Origin: ZC4RG17 sp036380875
GTDB taxonomy: Bacteria > Actinomycetota > Acidimicrobiia > Spongiisociales > ZC4RG35
Reading direction: 5' to 3'
NCBI GenBank assembly: GCA_036380875.1
Contig: DASVDX010000027.1
Coordinates: forward strand, 1 to 22,830
DNA: 22,830 bases
Below the pieces are notes generated by a model. The model made no database searches. It was not told the DNA's origin and saw only the letters and a list, made by a program, of their open reading frames with translations. The position numbers and the translations under genes were made by a program. Shown here piece after piece: positions 1 through 7,653 of this stretch. Every line of letters starts with the position of its first letter. Within the stretch, counting starts at the first letter, position 1.

Positions 1-180
1 CTGGTGGTGCCGTTCCCGTGGCTGGCCATCCTGTGGGCGGTCTGGCTCGTCGGGCTCTGGCTCGTCGCCAGGCTGACGCGCACCTGGTCGTGGTGGGTCC
101 TCGCCGCCGCGCCCCTGGCCGCGGCGTTCTGGTTCCTCTACCTGTCGCTCGGCGAACGGCTGCTCGGCTGGACCGCCTGA
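1..180 (+). CDS. C-terminal part of a membrane protein (5' end outside window)
   Basis: Frame 1 is open from the first base to a TGA at 178-180, giving 59 residues. The peptide is very rich in Trp, Leu, Val and Ala and reads as two hydrophobic helices (about residues 3-24 and 32-50) separated by a short basic stretch (RLTRTW). This is the end of an integral membrane protein. The family cannot be named from this fragment. It is convergent with the nicotinamidase gene, whose stop lies 3 bases further on. Confidence 0.6.
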   Translation: MVVPFPWLAILWAVWLVGLWLVARLTRTWSWWVLAAAPLAAAFWFLYLSLGERLLGWTA

Positions 181-183
181 TCG

Positions 184-765
184 TCAGGCGATCTCGACAC
201 CAGCGGATCGGGCCTCCTCCAGCGCGGCGTCGCCGTCGCCGGGGGAGAGGTCCACCGCGGCGGTGGCGTCGACCGGAAGCAGCGTGCGGTATCCGAGGCG
301 CTGGGCATCGAGGGCCGTCGCCTTCACGCAGTAGTCGAGCGCCAGGCCGACGACCACTACCCGCTCCACCCCCATCTCTTTGAGCGTCGAGTCGAGTGCC
401 GTGGGCATCTCCTCGCCGGTCTCGGGGTCGCGCATCGTGAAGCCGGAGTATCCGTCCTCACCGTTGGACCCCTTCTTGATGGACGGGCCCGCCACGATCA
501 GCCACGGGTGGAAGTCGGCGCCCCATGTGTCCATCACACAGTGCACCGGCCAGATCCCCCCGTCCTTCTCGAAATGAGGAGTGGACTCCGGGTGCCAGTC
601 CTGCGTGTACACGACCGGGGCGCCGGCGGCGATGGCGGTGACGATGTAGCGATTGACGGTCGCCACCACTTCCTCGCCGCCTGTCACGTACAGGGAGCCT
701 TTCGGGTCGGCGAAGTCGTTCTGGCAGTCGACTACGACCAGGGCAGTGCGCGCGTCGAATTCCAT
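184..765 (-). CDS. pncA: Nicotinamidase (isochorismatase-like cysteine hydrolase)
   Basis: Hydrolyses nicotinamide to nicotinate and ammonia in the NAD salvage (Preiss-Handler) pathway. With the ATG at 765 the protein is 193 aa, close to typical PncA length. The catalytic triad reads as D13 (VVVDCQNDF), K97 or K98 (IKKGSNGEDGYSGF) and C146 (GLALDYCV). Metal ligands D56 and H58 (TQDWHP) and H75 (WPVHC) are present. The GLALDYCV signature is specific to nicotinamidases within the isochorismatase superfamily. An upstream in-frame start at 789 would add eight residues before the conserved strand, so the 765 start is preferred. It is divergent from pncB with 56 bases between, so the two consecutive enzymes of the pathway share one short regulatory region. 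No binding motif for a known NAD regulator was recognised there. Confidence 0.93.
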   Translation of the reverse strand: MEFDARTALVVVDCQNDFADPKGSLYVTGGEEVVATVNRYIVTAIAAGAPVVYTQDWHPESTPHFEKDGGIWPVHCVMDTWGADFHPWLIVAGPSIKKGSNGEDGYSGFTMRDPETGEEMPTALDSTLKEMGVERVVVVGLALDYCVKATALDAQRLGYRTLLPVDATAAVDLSPGDGDAALEEARSAGVEIA

Positions 766-809
766 ATTCTCAGAGTAGGCAGCCGGCACCTTCAGCTGGC
801 GAGCGACCT

Positions 810-821
810 TACGCTGTTGAC
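810..821 (+). promoter_or_regulatory. -10 element of a probable leaderless pncB promoter
   Basis: TACGCT at 810-815 fits TANNNT and ends 6 bases before the pncB ATG at 822. Transcription would begin at or next to the A of the start codon. There is no purine-rich ribosome binding site upstream of this ATG, which fits leaderless translation, common in actinobacteria. No convincing -35 box is seen about 17 bases upstream. Confidence 0.45.
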
Positions 822-2354
822 ATGCGCCGCGACCTCGCCGAGGGAATCCTCTTCACCGACCAGTACCAGCTGAGCATGGCCCAGCTCTACTTCCGCATGG
901 GCCTGGCCGAAAGGGAGGCTCGCTTCGAGCACTTCTTCCGGCGTTACCCCGACTATGGCCAGCACCAGGCGGGTTATTGCATCAGCGCTGGCCTGACCTG
1001 GTTCTGCCAGTGGCTCCGTGAGGTGAGGTTCGACGATGTCGCGTTGGAGCACCTCGCCGACCACAAGACCGACACCGGCGCCCGGGTATTCGGGGACGAC
1101 TTCCTCGGCTGGCTCGCCGAGGTGGGCGACCTGTCGGCGCTCCGCATCGAGGCGATACCGGAAGGACGTGTCGTCCATCCCAACGTCCCCCTGACCGTGG
1201 TGGAAGGGCCGCTCGCCCTGGCTCAGATCGTCGAGACGCCGCTCCTCAACCACATCAACTTCCAGACCCTCATCGCCACCAAGGCGTCGCGAGTGGTGGA
1301 GGCGGCCCGCGGCGGGTCGGTGCTCGAGTTCGGGATGCGGCGGGGCCCGGAGCGGGGGACCAACGCCGCCTCACGGGCCTCGCTCGTCGGCGGCGCCGAC
1401 TTCACGTCCAACGTCGGCCTGTCCCATGCCGTCGGCTTCCCGCCCAAGGGCACCCACGCCCACTCGATGGTGCAAGTCTTCATGGCCCTCGGGGAAGGGG
1501 AGCTCGGCGCCTTCCAGGCGTACGCCGAGGTCTACCCCGACGATTGCATCCTCCTCGTCGACACCATCGACACGCTCAAGTCGGGAGTGCCCAACGCCAT
1601 CAAGGTCTTCGAGGACCTGCGGGCCAAGGGCCACAAGCCGGTCGGCATCCGCCTCGACTCGGGAGACCTCGCCCACCTGGCGGTCCACTCGTCTCGGATG
1701 CTCGACGAGGCAGGCTTCGACGACGTGAGAATCGTGCTCTCTTCCGGTCTCGACGAGATCACGATCTGGCAGATCCTCAACCAGATCGCCGTCGAAGCTC
1801 CTCGCTACGGCGTCGACGCCGACACGGTGATCCGTCGCCTCGTGTATGGGGTCGGCACGAAGCTCGCCACCAGCGAAGGCGACCCCAGCCTCGACGGCGT
1901 CTACAAGCTCGTCGCCATCGACGGCGAAGCCGGGTGGCAGCCGGCGATCAAGCTGTCCGACACCCCTGCCAAGATCGTCAACCCCGGTCGGAAGGAGGTC
2001 CACCGGATCTACGACTCTCGGGGCTTCGCCACCGCCGACGTCTTGGCACAGTCCGGCGAGGAACTCGTTCCGCCGCTGCGTCTCTTCCACCCGACCGAAG
2101 AGGGGGTCGAGCGGCGCCTATCGGAATCCGACGTATCGGGCAGCGAGCCGCTGCTGGAGAAGGTCGACGCCTGGACCCCGGTCGACGAACGGGAAGCGAT
2201 CGAGACCGCCCGCCAGCGTCGCGTCGCTGACCTGGAGCGCCTCGACGTCGGTGTGCGCCGCCTGGTCAACCCGCACGTGTATCACGTCTCCCTCAGTCAG
2301 GCATCCCACGAGCTCAAGCAGAGGATCATCGAGGAGATGCACCAAGACATGTGA
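822..2354 (+). CDS. pncB: Nicotinate phosphoribosyltransferase
   Basis: Couples nicotinate with PRPP to give nicotinate mononucleotide, with ATP hydrolysis. It is the step after nicotinamidase in NAD salvage. The protein is 510 aa, at the long end of the family. It opens with LFTDQYQLSMAQLYF, typical of the substrate-proximal N-terminus. The centre carries GMRRGPERGTNAASRAS and GGADFTSNVGLS, followed by GTHAHSMVQVF, which contains the His that is autophosphorylated in this family. IRLDSGDL is the phosphate/nucleotide-binding segment. The region after about residue 400 forms the extra C-terminal part seen in type-2 enzymes. The ATG at 822 is the first possible start after the divergent pncA start and sits just behind a -10 box. 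The gene is closed by a strong hairpin at 2354-2384. Confidence 0.93.
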   Translation: MRRDLAEGILFTDQYQLSMAQLYFRMGLAEREARFEHFFRRYPDYGQHQAGYCISAGLTWFCQWLREVRFDDVALEHLADHKTDTGARVFGDDFLGWLAEVGDLSALRIEAIPEGRVVHPNVPLTVVEGPLALAQIVETPLLNHINFQTLIATKASRVVEAARGGSVLEFGMRRGPERGTNAASRASLVGGADFTSNVGLSHAVGFPPKGTHAHSMVQVFMALGEGELGAFQAYAEVYPDDCILLVDTIDTLKSGVPNAIKVFEDLRAKGHKPVGIRLDSGDLAHLAVHSSRMLDEAGFDDVRIVLSSGLDEITIWQILNQIAVEAPRYGVDADTVIRRLVYGVGTKLATSEGDPSLDGVYKLVAIDGEAGWQPAIKLSDTPAKIVNPGRKEVHRIYDSRGFATADVLAQSGEELVPPLRLFHPTEEGVERRLSESDVSGSEPLLEKVDAWTPVDEREAIETARQRRVADLERLDVGVRRLVNPHVYHVSLSQASHELKQRIIEEMHQDM

Positions 2355-2384
2355 AAGGGGCCGCCCGAATCGGGCGGCCCCTTT
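2354..2384. terminator. Intrinsic terminator between convergent genes
   Basis: AAAGGGGCCGCCCGA (2354-2368) is perfectly complementary to TCGGGCGGCCCCTTT (2370-2384). The stem is GC-rich, with flanking A and T tracts on both sides, so it can work in both directions: for pncB on the plus strand and for the minus-strand gene ending at 2404. Confidence 0.85.
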
Positions 2385-2403
2385 CCACATCGGGATCTCT
2401 CGG

Positions 2404-2631
2404 CTACAGGTCTTCCTGGGTGGCCGTCGTCCCGTCGGTCCGGGGACGTAACAGCGGGACGAGGATGGCGGCCCCGATCACGAGGATCGTCACCGGCCAC
2501 ACCCACCGCAGGGACACGGTCACCCAGTCGACCAACTGGCCCGGTGTGAACGGGATCAGGAAGAGGATCCCGAGCACGGCATAGATCAGGCCAAAGGCGA
2601 ACGAGAGAGGGTCGAATCTGTGGCGTTCCAT
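2404..2631 (-). CDS. Small two-helix membrane protein coupled to the PspC/LiaF-like gene
   Basis: A 75-aa protein with two hydrophobic segments (about residues 9-27 and 37-60) and a polar Thr/Asp-rich tail; no known family was recognised. The stop of the upstream PspC gene and this start form TGATG (one shared base), so translation is almost certainly coupled. The hydrophobic pattern resembles small membrane proteins often found beside PspC or LiaF-like genes. A role as a partner in the same envelope-stress output is inferred from position only. The gene ends 20 bases from the bidirectional terminator at 2354-2384. Confidence 0.7.
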   Translation of the reverse strand: MERHRFDPLSFAFGLIYAVLGILFLIPFTPGQLVDWVTVSLRWVWPVTILVIGAAILVPLLRPRTDGTTATQEDL

Positions 2632-3923
2632 CAGCGGTTCCTTTCCTCGAGGCGGATCGCCCCAGGCCCGAAGTCGACGTTCCAGGACTCCTCAGAGTCC
2701 ATCGGCCCGACCCGGCCCTGGCGGATCTCGATCACACCGGCACCGACGTCGAGGTCCACGTCCAGCGTGCCCCGATCACCGGGGATGTCGAGATCCCGGC
2801 TTATGCCGCCGATTCCGGCGCTGTCGCCGCTGGGAGCCTCGAGGGCACCCACGTCGACCCTGGCGGTCCCGGTGACGGCCACTCCTTCGGGCACGTCGAT
2901 CACGATCTCGCCGGCGGCGAGTTCGATGTCGAGTGTCACCGTCTGACCGTTCCAGTCCGCCTCTCTGAGGTCGAATTGGTAGCTCCCGACGTCACCGATG
3001 AACTCCGTGGGGAGGCTCGCCAGGTCGGTCGGCGCGAACTGGTGGACCAGTTCGCTATCCCATTCGACCTCGGCGATCGGAGACACGAGCAGCGATGGGA
3101 CGAGGAAGAACCCCAAGAGGATCATCCACCGCGCCCGGCCGATGAAGGCACCGACCAAGAGCCCCAGGCCCAAGACGACGGTGGCCAGGGCCATGTAGTG
3201 GCGGGGCCGAGGGTCGATCAGCGGGGTGACGTTGTCGAGCACCGCCAGCACACCCAGCGCCAGCAGGCCCACGCCGATCGTCAGCCGTCCGAGGATCGAC
3301 GGAGGCTGGGCGGGAGGCGGCGGTCCCAGCGGAGCCGGCTCTTCCGGCGTCGGCCCGGCCGGTGGCGGAGGAGGGGGCAGCTCGGCGTCGCCGGGCCCCG
3401 ACTGCTCGACGGGCGACGCGCCGACCGGGCCGGAGATTGTCGTGGTCGACGCAGCCGACGCGCCGGCGGGTGCCGGCGGCTTGCTACCGCCCAGATCTCC
3501 CCGGTACAGCAGGTATCCGACGGCGATCAGAGCCACGGACCAGATCAGCGAGCTGGGGAAGATCGTGAACACGTCCAGCACGATCACCGACCCGAGCACG
3601 AGCAATACGACGCCCAACCAGGACGCGCCCGAGCCCATGTTGGCGATGAGCCGCCGGGCGATCGATTCGCTTTCGGTCTCGTCTCGGATCAGGAGCCAGC
3701 CGGCGATGTAGAGGGCTACGCCCGTGCCGCCCAAGATGGCAGCGACGACGAACGCAAACCTCATCAGCCCTACGGAGATCCCGAGGTAGTTCGCTAGTCC
3801 GGCGGCGACACCGCCGAACATGCGGCCAGCCACGGGTCTCACCAAAGCGCGTCGGCTCGCCGGCGGCGTCCGAGGCGTTTCGATGGATGTGGTGTTGGGT
3901 TCCATGCTCCGATCGTCGGACAT
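2631..3923 (-). CDS. PspC-domain membrane protein with LiaF-like C-terminal domain
   Basis: A 430-aa protein in the envelope-stress family. Residues about 28-82 form a PspC domain (FGGVAAGLANYLGIS, then a helix ending in LYIAGWLLIRDE). Further hydrophobic helices lie near 97-117 and 122-140. A Pro-rich segment (about 150-215, with PPPPPPAGPTPEEP) is probably disordered. More helices follow near 220-285. The last ~110 residues are a beta-rich domain with repeated GEIVIDVPEGVAVTGTARV and GTLDVDLDVGAGVIEIRQ motifs, like the C-terminal domain of LiaF and related adhesin-like proteins. ATG at 3923 is chosen; GTG at 3932 and ATG at 3905 are alternatives. It is divergent from a PspC-fused histidine kinase, which suggests a shared sensory circuit. 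In LiaFSR systems the LiaF protein restrains the kinase; applying that here is inference. Confidence 0.85.
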   Translation of the reverse strand: MSDDRSMEPNTTSIETPRTPPASRRALVRPVAGRMFGGVAAGLANYLGISVGLMRFAFVVAAILGGTGVALYIAGWLLIRDETESESIARRLIANMGSGASWLGVVLLVLGSVIVLDVFTIFPSSLIWSVALIAVGYLLYRGDLGGSKPPAPAGASAASTTTISGPVGASPVEQSGPGDAELPPPPPPAGPTPEEPAPLGPPPPAQPPSILGRLTIGVGLLALGVLAVLDNVTPLIDPRPRHYMALATVVLGLGLLVGAFIGRARWMILLGFFLVPSLLVSPIAEVEWDSELVHQFAPTDLASLPTEFIGDVGSYQFDLREADWNGQTVTLDIELAAGEIVIDVPEGVAVTGTARVDVGALEAPSGDSAGIGGISRDLDIPGDRGTLDVDLDVGAGVIEIRQGRVGPMDSEESWNVDFGPGAIRLEERNR

Positions 3924-3951
3924 GCAGGTCACCGCCGTCTATCGGGAGTTT

Positions 3952-3990
3952 CCCCTGAGGACACCCTAAGGGTCAGGGGTTCACTCAGGG
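3952..3990. promoter_or_regulatory. Candidate operator between the PspC operon and the PspC-kinase operon
   Basis: The 117-base divergent intergenic region contains CCCCTGA (3952-3958) inverted relative to TCAGGGG (3973-3979), an inner ACCCT-A-AGGGT element (3963-3973), and a second direct TCAGGG at 3985-3990, exactly 12 bases after the first. Clustered half-sites on one face of the helix suggest binding of a dimeric LuxR-type regulator. The obvious candidate is the response regulator encoded at 5222-5863. This is inference from pattern and position. Confidence 0.4.
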
Positions 3991-4040
3991 TGCCAACCCA
4001 TTGTCGACGAGCCCAAGACGGTGGCAACATCACCTGATAG

Positions 4041-5225
4041 ATGAACACCGTCGCCGCGCCCCGTCGCGAACTCGATCTGTTCCGTCACGCCACCGACCGG
4101 GTGATCGCCGGGGTGGCGGGCGGTCTCGCGAACCGTCTCGGTGTGCCCTCGGGCGACGTCCGGGCCGCCTTCGTCGTCCTTTCGTTCCTCTGGGGGCTCG
4201 GCGTCGTCGCTTATGTGGCGCTGTGGATGGCGACCTTCGAGCGGGTGGAGGAGCGTTCTGGTCAACTCCTCGACAACCGCCGCCAGGTCGGCCTGGGCAT
4301 GATGTTCGTGGGCATCCTGTTTCTGTTCCGAACGGTCGGATGGTGGCCCGGCGACCTCCCCATGCTCATCGTCACGACCCTGGCGTTCGGCTTGGCGGTT
4401 CTCTCGGACTTCGACTGGCTGGGCCGCCTCTTGGATCCGCAAGCCGCTCGGCCGTCCAAGCTCCGCATCGGCTTCGGGGCTGTGCTGCTCCTCGCCGGAC
4501 TCGTCGCTCTCGGCGGCGCCCTGTCCCAACTGCGGACGCTGGGCGGTGTCACCCTCGCGGTGCTGATCACGATCGCCGGGGTCGTCATGGTGTTCGGTCC
4601 CTGGCTGGTCTCCCTGGGTCGGGCCCTGAGCAGCGAACGCAGGGAACGGATCCGCCAAGAGGAGAGGGCCGAAATGGCTGCCCACCTCCACGATTCGGTG
4701 CTCCAGACGCTGGCGCTGATGCAGCGCACCGACGACCCCAAGCGGATCGTCACCCTGGCTCGCCAGCAGGAGCGTGAGCTCAGGGCCTGGCTCTACGGTG
4801 CCCAGCCCGGCCCCAACGGTGAAAAGTTCGCTGCTGCTCTGGAGGAAGCCGCCGGCCGGGTCGAGACCGACTTCGCCATCCCCATCGAAGTCGTCACTGT
4901 CGGCGACACCGAGCTCGACGACGTCACCCGCGCAGTGGTTGCAGCAGCCGGCGAGGCGATGGTCAACGCCGCCAAGCATTCCGGCGCCTCCGAGGTTTCC
5001 GTGTACGCCGAAGTCGAGGACGGCCGTGTCGACGTCTGGGTCGCCGACCAGGGCCGAGGCTTCGACCTGGACACGGTGCCCCCCGACCGACGCGGTCTCC
5101 AGGACTCGATTCGGGGGAGGATGGCCCGAGCCGGAGGCGGTGCCGAGATCGACGCCCGCCCCGGTGAAGGCACAGAAGTCCATGTGTGGGCCCCCCTCGA
5201 CGGGGAAGAAGGAGAGTCCCGATGA
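4041..5225 (+). CDS. PspC-fused sensor histidine kinase (HisKA_3 / NarL-LiaS type)
   Basis: A 394-aa membrane sensor kinase. Residues 13-68 form a PspC domain (RVIAGVAGGLANRLGVP, then a helix ending in VAYVALWMATFE). Four more hydrophobic helices follow (about 85-99, 106-121, 143-161, 168-188). The dimerisation/phosphoacceptor box is AEMAAHLHDSVLQTLAL, with H217 the likely phosphorylated His. The ATPase domain shows the N box (GEAMVNAAKHSGAS) and a G box (DQGRGFD). There is no extracellular sensor domain, so it probably senses in the membrane. The stop overlaps the next ATG (ATGA, 5222-5225), so it is translated together with its response regulator. The PspC domain in both this kinase and the divergent protein at 2631-3923 points to one circuit. 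Signal unknown; cell-envelope stress is inferred. Confidence 0.9.
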   Translation: MNTVAAPRRELDLFRHATDRVIAGVAGGLANRLGVPSGDVRAAFVVLSFLWGLGVVAYVALWMATFERVEERSGQLLDNRRQVGLGMMFVGILFLFRTVGWWPGDLPMLIVTTLAFGLAVLSDFDWLGRLLDPQAARPSKLRIGFGAVLLLAGLVALGGALSQLRTLGGVTLAVLITIAGVVMVFGPWLVSLGRALSSERRERIRQEERAEMAAHLHDSVLQTLALMQRTDDPKRIVTLARQQERELRAWLYGAQPGPNGEKFAAALEEAAGRVETDFAIPIEVVTVGDTELDDVTRAVVAAAGEAMVNAAKHSGASEVSVYAEVEDGRVDVWVADQGRGFDLDTVPPDRRGLQDSIRGRMARAGGGAEIDARPGEGTEVHVWAPLDGEEGESR

Positions 5226-5863
5226 TCCGTGTGTTCCTGGTCGACGACCACGCCCTGTTCCTCTCCGGCGTCAAAGCCGAGTTCGAGGACATGGCGGACC
5301 GCTTCGAGATCGTCGGCACCGCCTCCGACGTCGACGACGCCATCGAAAACATTCGTGAAACCAATCCCGACGTCGTGCTGATCGACGTCCATATGCCCGG
5401 AGGCGGCGGCCTGGCCGTCATCAACAGCGTGACCGAGACCCATCCCGACGTGACGTTCCTGGCGCTCTCCGTCTCGGATGCTGCCGAGGACGTGATCGCC
5501 ATGATTCGGGCCGGGGCCAGGGGTTATGTCACGAAGTCGATCGGGTCCGAGGAACTCGCCGAGGCGATCGAACGGGTCCACGGTGGCGACGCCGTGTTCT
5601 CGCCCCGTCTCGCCGGGTTCGTCCTCGACGCCTTCGCCCATGGCCTGCCCCAACCCGCCGACCCCGAGTTGGATCAGCTCACGCCCCGGGAGAAAGAAGT
5701 GTTGCGTCTCATCGCTCGGGGTTATCCCTACAAGCAGGTCGCCCGCCGCCTATCGATTTCGATCAAGACCGTCGAGACGCATGTCTCTTCCGTGCTGCGC
5801 AAGCTGCAGCTTTCGAACCGTTACGAGTTGACTCGCTGGGCGTCAGACCGCCGCATCGTCTGA
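5222..5863 (+). CDS. LuxR/NarL-family response regulator
   Basis: A 213-aa two-component regulator. The receiver domain (1-120) has the acidic pair D8/D9 (VDDH), phosphoacceptor D55 (VLIDVHMPGG) and K105 (GYVTKS). The C-terminal LuxR helix-turn-helix starts at LTPREKEVLRLIARGY and contains the recognition segment SIKTVETHVSSVLRKL. The ATG at 5222 overlaps the kinase stop and starts directly at MIRVFLVDDH, so longer in-frame starts upstream are rejected. It is the cognate partner of the PspC-fused kinase. It may autoregulate the divergent operons through the TCAGGG elements at 3952-3990 (inference). Confidence 0.93.
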   Translation: MIRVFLVDDHALFLSGVKAEFEDMADRFEIVGTASDVDDAIENIRETNPDVVLIDVHMPGGGGLAVINSVTETHPDVTFLALSVSDAAEDVIAMIRAGARGYVTKSIGSEELAEAIERVHGGDAVFSPRLAGFVLDAFAHGLPQPADPELDQLTPREKEVLRLIARGYPYKQVARRLSISIKTVETHVSSVLRKLQLSNRYELTRWASDRRIV

Positions 5864-5882
5864 ACGGCGCGGGACTTCCCCG

Positions 5883-7121
5883 TCATCCGCCCTTGACGCG
5901 GACGCCTGCCTTCCACACGTTCTCGATACGCGTCGGGTCGGTGAGGACCGAGATGTCTGCAGTGGGGTCACCGGCCACCGTGATCAGGTCGGCGTCGTAG
6001 CCCGCTGCCACGAACCCCGAGCGGGGCGCTTGCGGTCCAAGTGTCATAGGTCCGATCGCGGTTGCCGACCGGATCGCCTCGAGCGGCTTCATGCCCAAAG
6101 ACACGAGGTGGACCAGTTCCTCGGCGTTGCGTCCCCACATGCCCGCTCCCCAGATGTCGGTGCCGCAGGCGACCGTCACTCCGGCGGAGATGGCGGTGGC
6201 GACCGCTTCCGCGTGACGCTCGAATATGGCGTCGAGTTTCGCCGCCGCGTATTCCGGCATCCCCTGGGCTCGACCCACCGCGGCGAGGTGCTCCACGATC
6301 CAGCGGGTGGGAACGAGGATCGTGCCGGTTTCCTTCATCGCCGCGGCAGCTTCCTCGTCGAGGTAGGTGCCGTGTTCGATCGTGCGCACACCGGCCTCGA
6401 TCGCGGCCATGATCCCTGGCTTGCCGTGGCAGTGGGCGGCGACCGCACGGTCGGCGCGGGCGGCTTCGTCGACGATCGCCGCCAGTTCTTCGGCGGTGAA
6501 CTGCTGGTGGATCGGATGGTCGACCTGGCTCATCACGCCGCCGGAGGCACACACCTTTATCACCTTCGCTCCGAGCCGTAGCTGCCGGCGGACCACGCGG
6601 CGGCAATCGTCGGGACCGTCGGCGAGCGAAGGCGCTCCCCAATGGCGCTCGCTCACGGCCTCCGCCTCGGCGGGGCTGAGGCTGTGGAAGTCACCGTGTC
6701 CGGCGGTCTGGGACAAGGCGGCGCCGGCGCCGTACACATGCGGCCCTGGCGTCACTCCCTCCTCGATGGCGACGGACAGGAGGGCGCCGTAGCCGCCCAC
6801 CTCCCGGACCGAGGTGAACCCGGCTTCCAGTGCCGCCGCTGCGTCGCGGGCGGCGCGCAGGATCCCGATGTGAGGCGTCTGCGTTATCAGCGCCTCCAGG
6901 TTGACGACCCCGCGGGCGAGGCCCATGAAATGGGTATGCGCGTCCCACAAGCCCGGCATCACCGTCTCGGCGCTGACGGTGGTCTCTGCCGGGACGTCGG
7001 GGGCCTCGGCAGTGGGTCCGGCGTAGATGATCTGCGCCCCGTCGATGATGACGGTCGCATCCGGTAGCGGGTCGCCTTCGCCGGGAATGAGGCGGGTGGC
7101 GTCGATGCGGGTGACGACCAT
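5883..7121 (-). CDS. Metal-dependent amidohydrolase (imidazolonepropionase/prolidase-like)
   Basis: A 412-aa amidohydrolase-superfamily enzyme. It has an N-terminal beta-sandwich part (IPGEGDPLPDATVIIDG) followed by the TIM barrel. Metal ligands are seen as H62 and H64 (DAHTHF), a probable carboxylated lysine K189 (GAKVIKVCASGGV), H230 (AAHCHG), H250 (TIEHGT) and the catalytic Asp D322 (CGTDIWG). These place it with the imidazolonepropionase-related hydrolases that include Xaa-Pro and amide-cleaving enzymes; the substrate cannot be read. The start at 7121 is set by TGATG overlap with the upstream gene. The open frame continues upstream of this ATG, but only antisense to normal codon use, so longer starts are rejected. 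It lies in a two-gene operon with a LiaF-like protein. Confidence 0.88.
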   Translation of the reverse strand: MVVTRIDATRLIPGEGDPLPDATVIIDGAQIIYAGPTAEAPDVPAETTVSAETVMPGLWDAHTHFMGLARGVVNLEALITQTPHIGILRAARDAAAALEAGFTSVREVGGYGALLSVAIEEGVTPGPHVYGAGAALSQTAGHGDFHSLSPAEAEAVSERHWGAPSLADGPDDCRRVVRRQLRLGAKVIKVCASGGVMSQVDHPIHQQFTAEELAAIVDEAARADRAVAAHCHGKPGIMAAIEAGVRTIEHGTYLDEEAAAAMKETGTILVPTRWIVEHLAAVGRAQGMPEYAAAKLDAIFERHAEAVATAISAGVTVACGTDIWGAGMWGRNAEELVHLVSLGMKPLEAIRSATAIGPMTLGPQAPRSGFVAAGYDADLITVAGDPTADISVLTDPTRIENVWKAGVRVKGG

Positions 7122-7579
7122 CAGGAAACCGCCTGGAGCCGCGGACGGGACTCGACCTGGAATCCGCCGAGGAGCGTGCTCACCCGGATACGCAGAACCG
7201 GGGCGTCGGGGTCGCCCGGCTGTTCGCCGGACAGGTCGAGCCCGCCCAGCCACGTGCGGTCGTCGACTTCCACCCTCCAATCGGGCGGGACCACGACGCT
7301 GGTGCCGCCGAAGACCGTGGTCACGATGAGCTCCGCCCCGGTAGGCCCTAGCTGAGCCCGGCGCAGGTCGAGGACCACGCCGCCGAACAGAGCCAGGATC
7401 TTGCCGCCGAGGAAGGACTGGGCGGTGGACCGGAGGTGGATGCCCTCGAAAACGGCGACGAGGTCGACCTCATCAGACTGCGGTCCGCCGCGGCTCTTCA
7501 GCAGGAGACGGGCCGCCAAACCCGTGGCACCGGCGAGCATGGCGAGGGAAACGAGGAACGTCAGGAGTCGTCGCAGCAT
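7121..7579 (-). CDS. Small membrane-anchored LiaF-like C-terminal-domain protein
   Basis: A 152-aa protein. An N-terminal hydrophobic helix (about residues 4-25) is followed by a beta-rich domain with repeated glycine turns: FLGGKILALFGGVVLDLR, TTVFGGTSVVVPPDWRVEV and STLLGGFQVESRP. This GG-turn ladder is typical of the LiaF-like/cell-wall-active antibiotic response domain. The ATG at 7579 follows a G-run that can serve as ribosome binding site; the open frame upstream has no coding character. The stop overlaps the amidohydrolase start (TGATG). It is the second LiaF-like protein in this window, after the one at 2631-3923. Function inferred as envelope related. Confidence 0.75.
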   Translation of the reverse strand: MLRRLLTFLVSLAMLAGATGLAARLLLKSRGGPQSDEVDLVAVFEGIHLRSTAQSFLGGKILALFGGVVLDLRRAQLGPTGAELIVTTVFGGTSVVVPPDWRVEVDDRTWLGGLDLSGEQPGDPDAPVLRIRVSTLLGGFQVESRPRLQAVS

Positions 7580-7640
7580 CCCCCCATGTTGGCACCCTTC
7601 AGGCCTACTGGGCGGGTCGAGGATTCCGCCACCTCGCTGC

Positions 7641-7653
7641 CATACTCGATGGA
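7641..7653 (+). promoter_or_regulatory. -10 element of a probable leaderless pgi promoter
   Basis: CATACT at 7641-7646 has the A and T of a -10 hexamer and ends 7 bases before the pgi ATG (7654). There is no ribosome binding site in front of the start. This matches the arrangement seen before pncB and the rhomboid gene. No clear -35 box. Confidence 0.4.

Noticed and set aside
3981..5183. 400-aa minus-strand open frame opposite the histidine kinase
   Set aside because: It is the antisense of a clear PspC/HisKA/HATPase gene; its composition (many Asp, His, Gly, Arg) is typical of high-GC antisense frames, and it has no domain.
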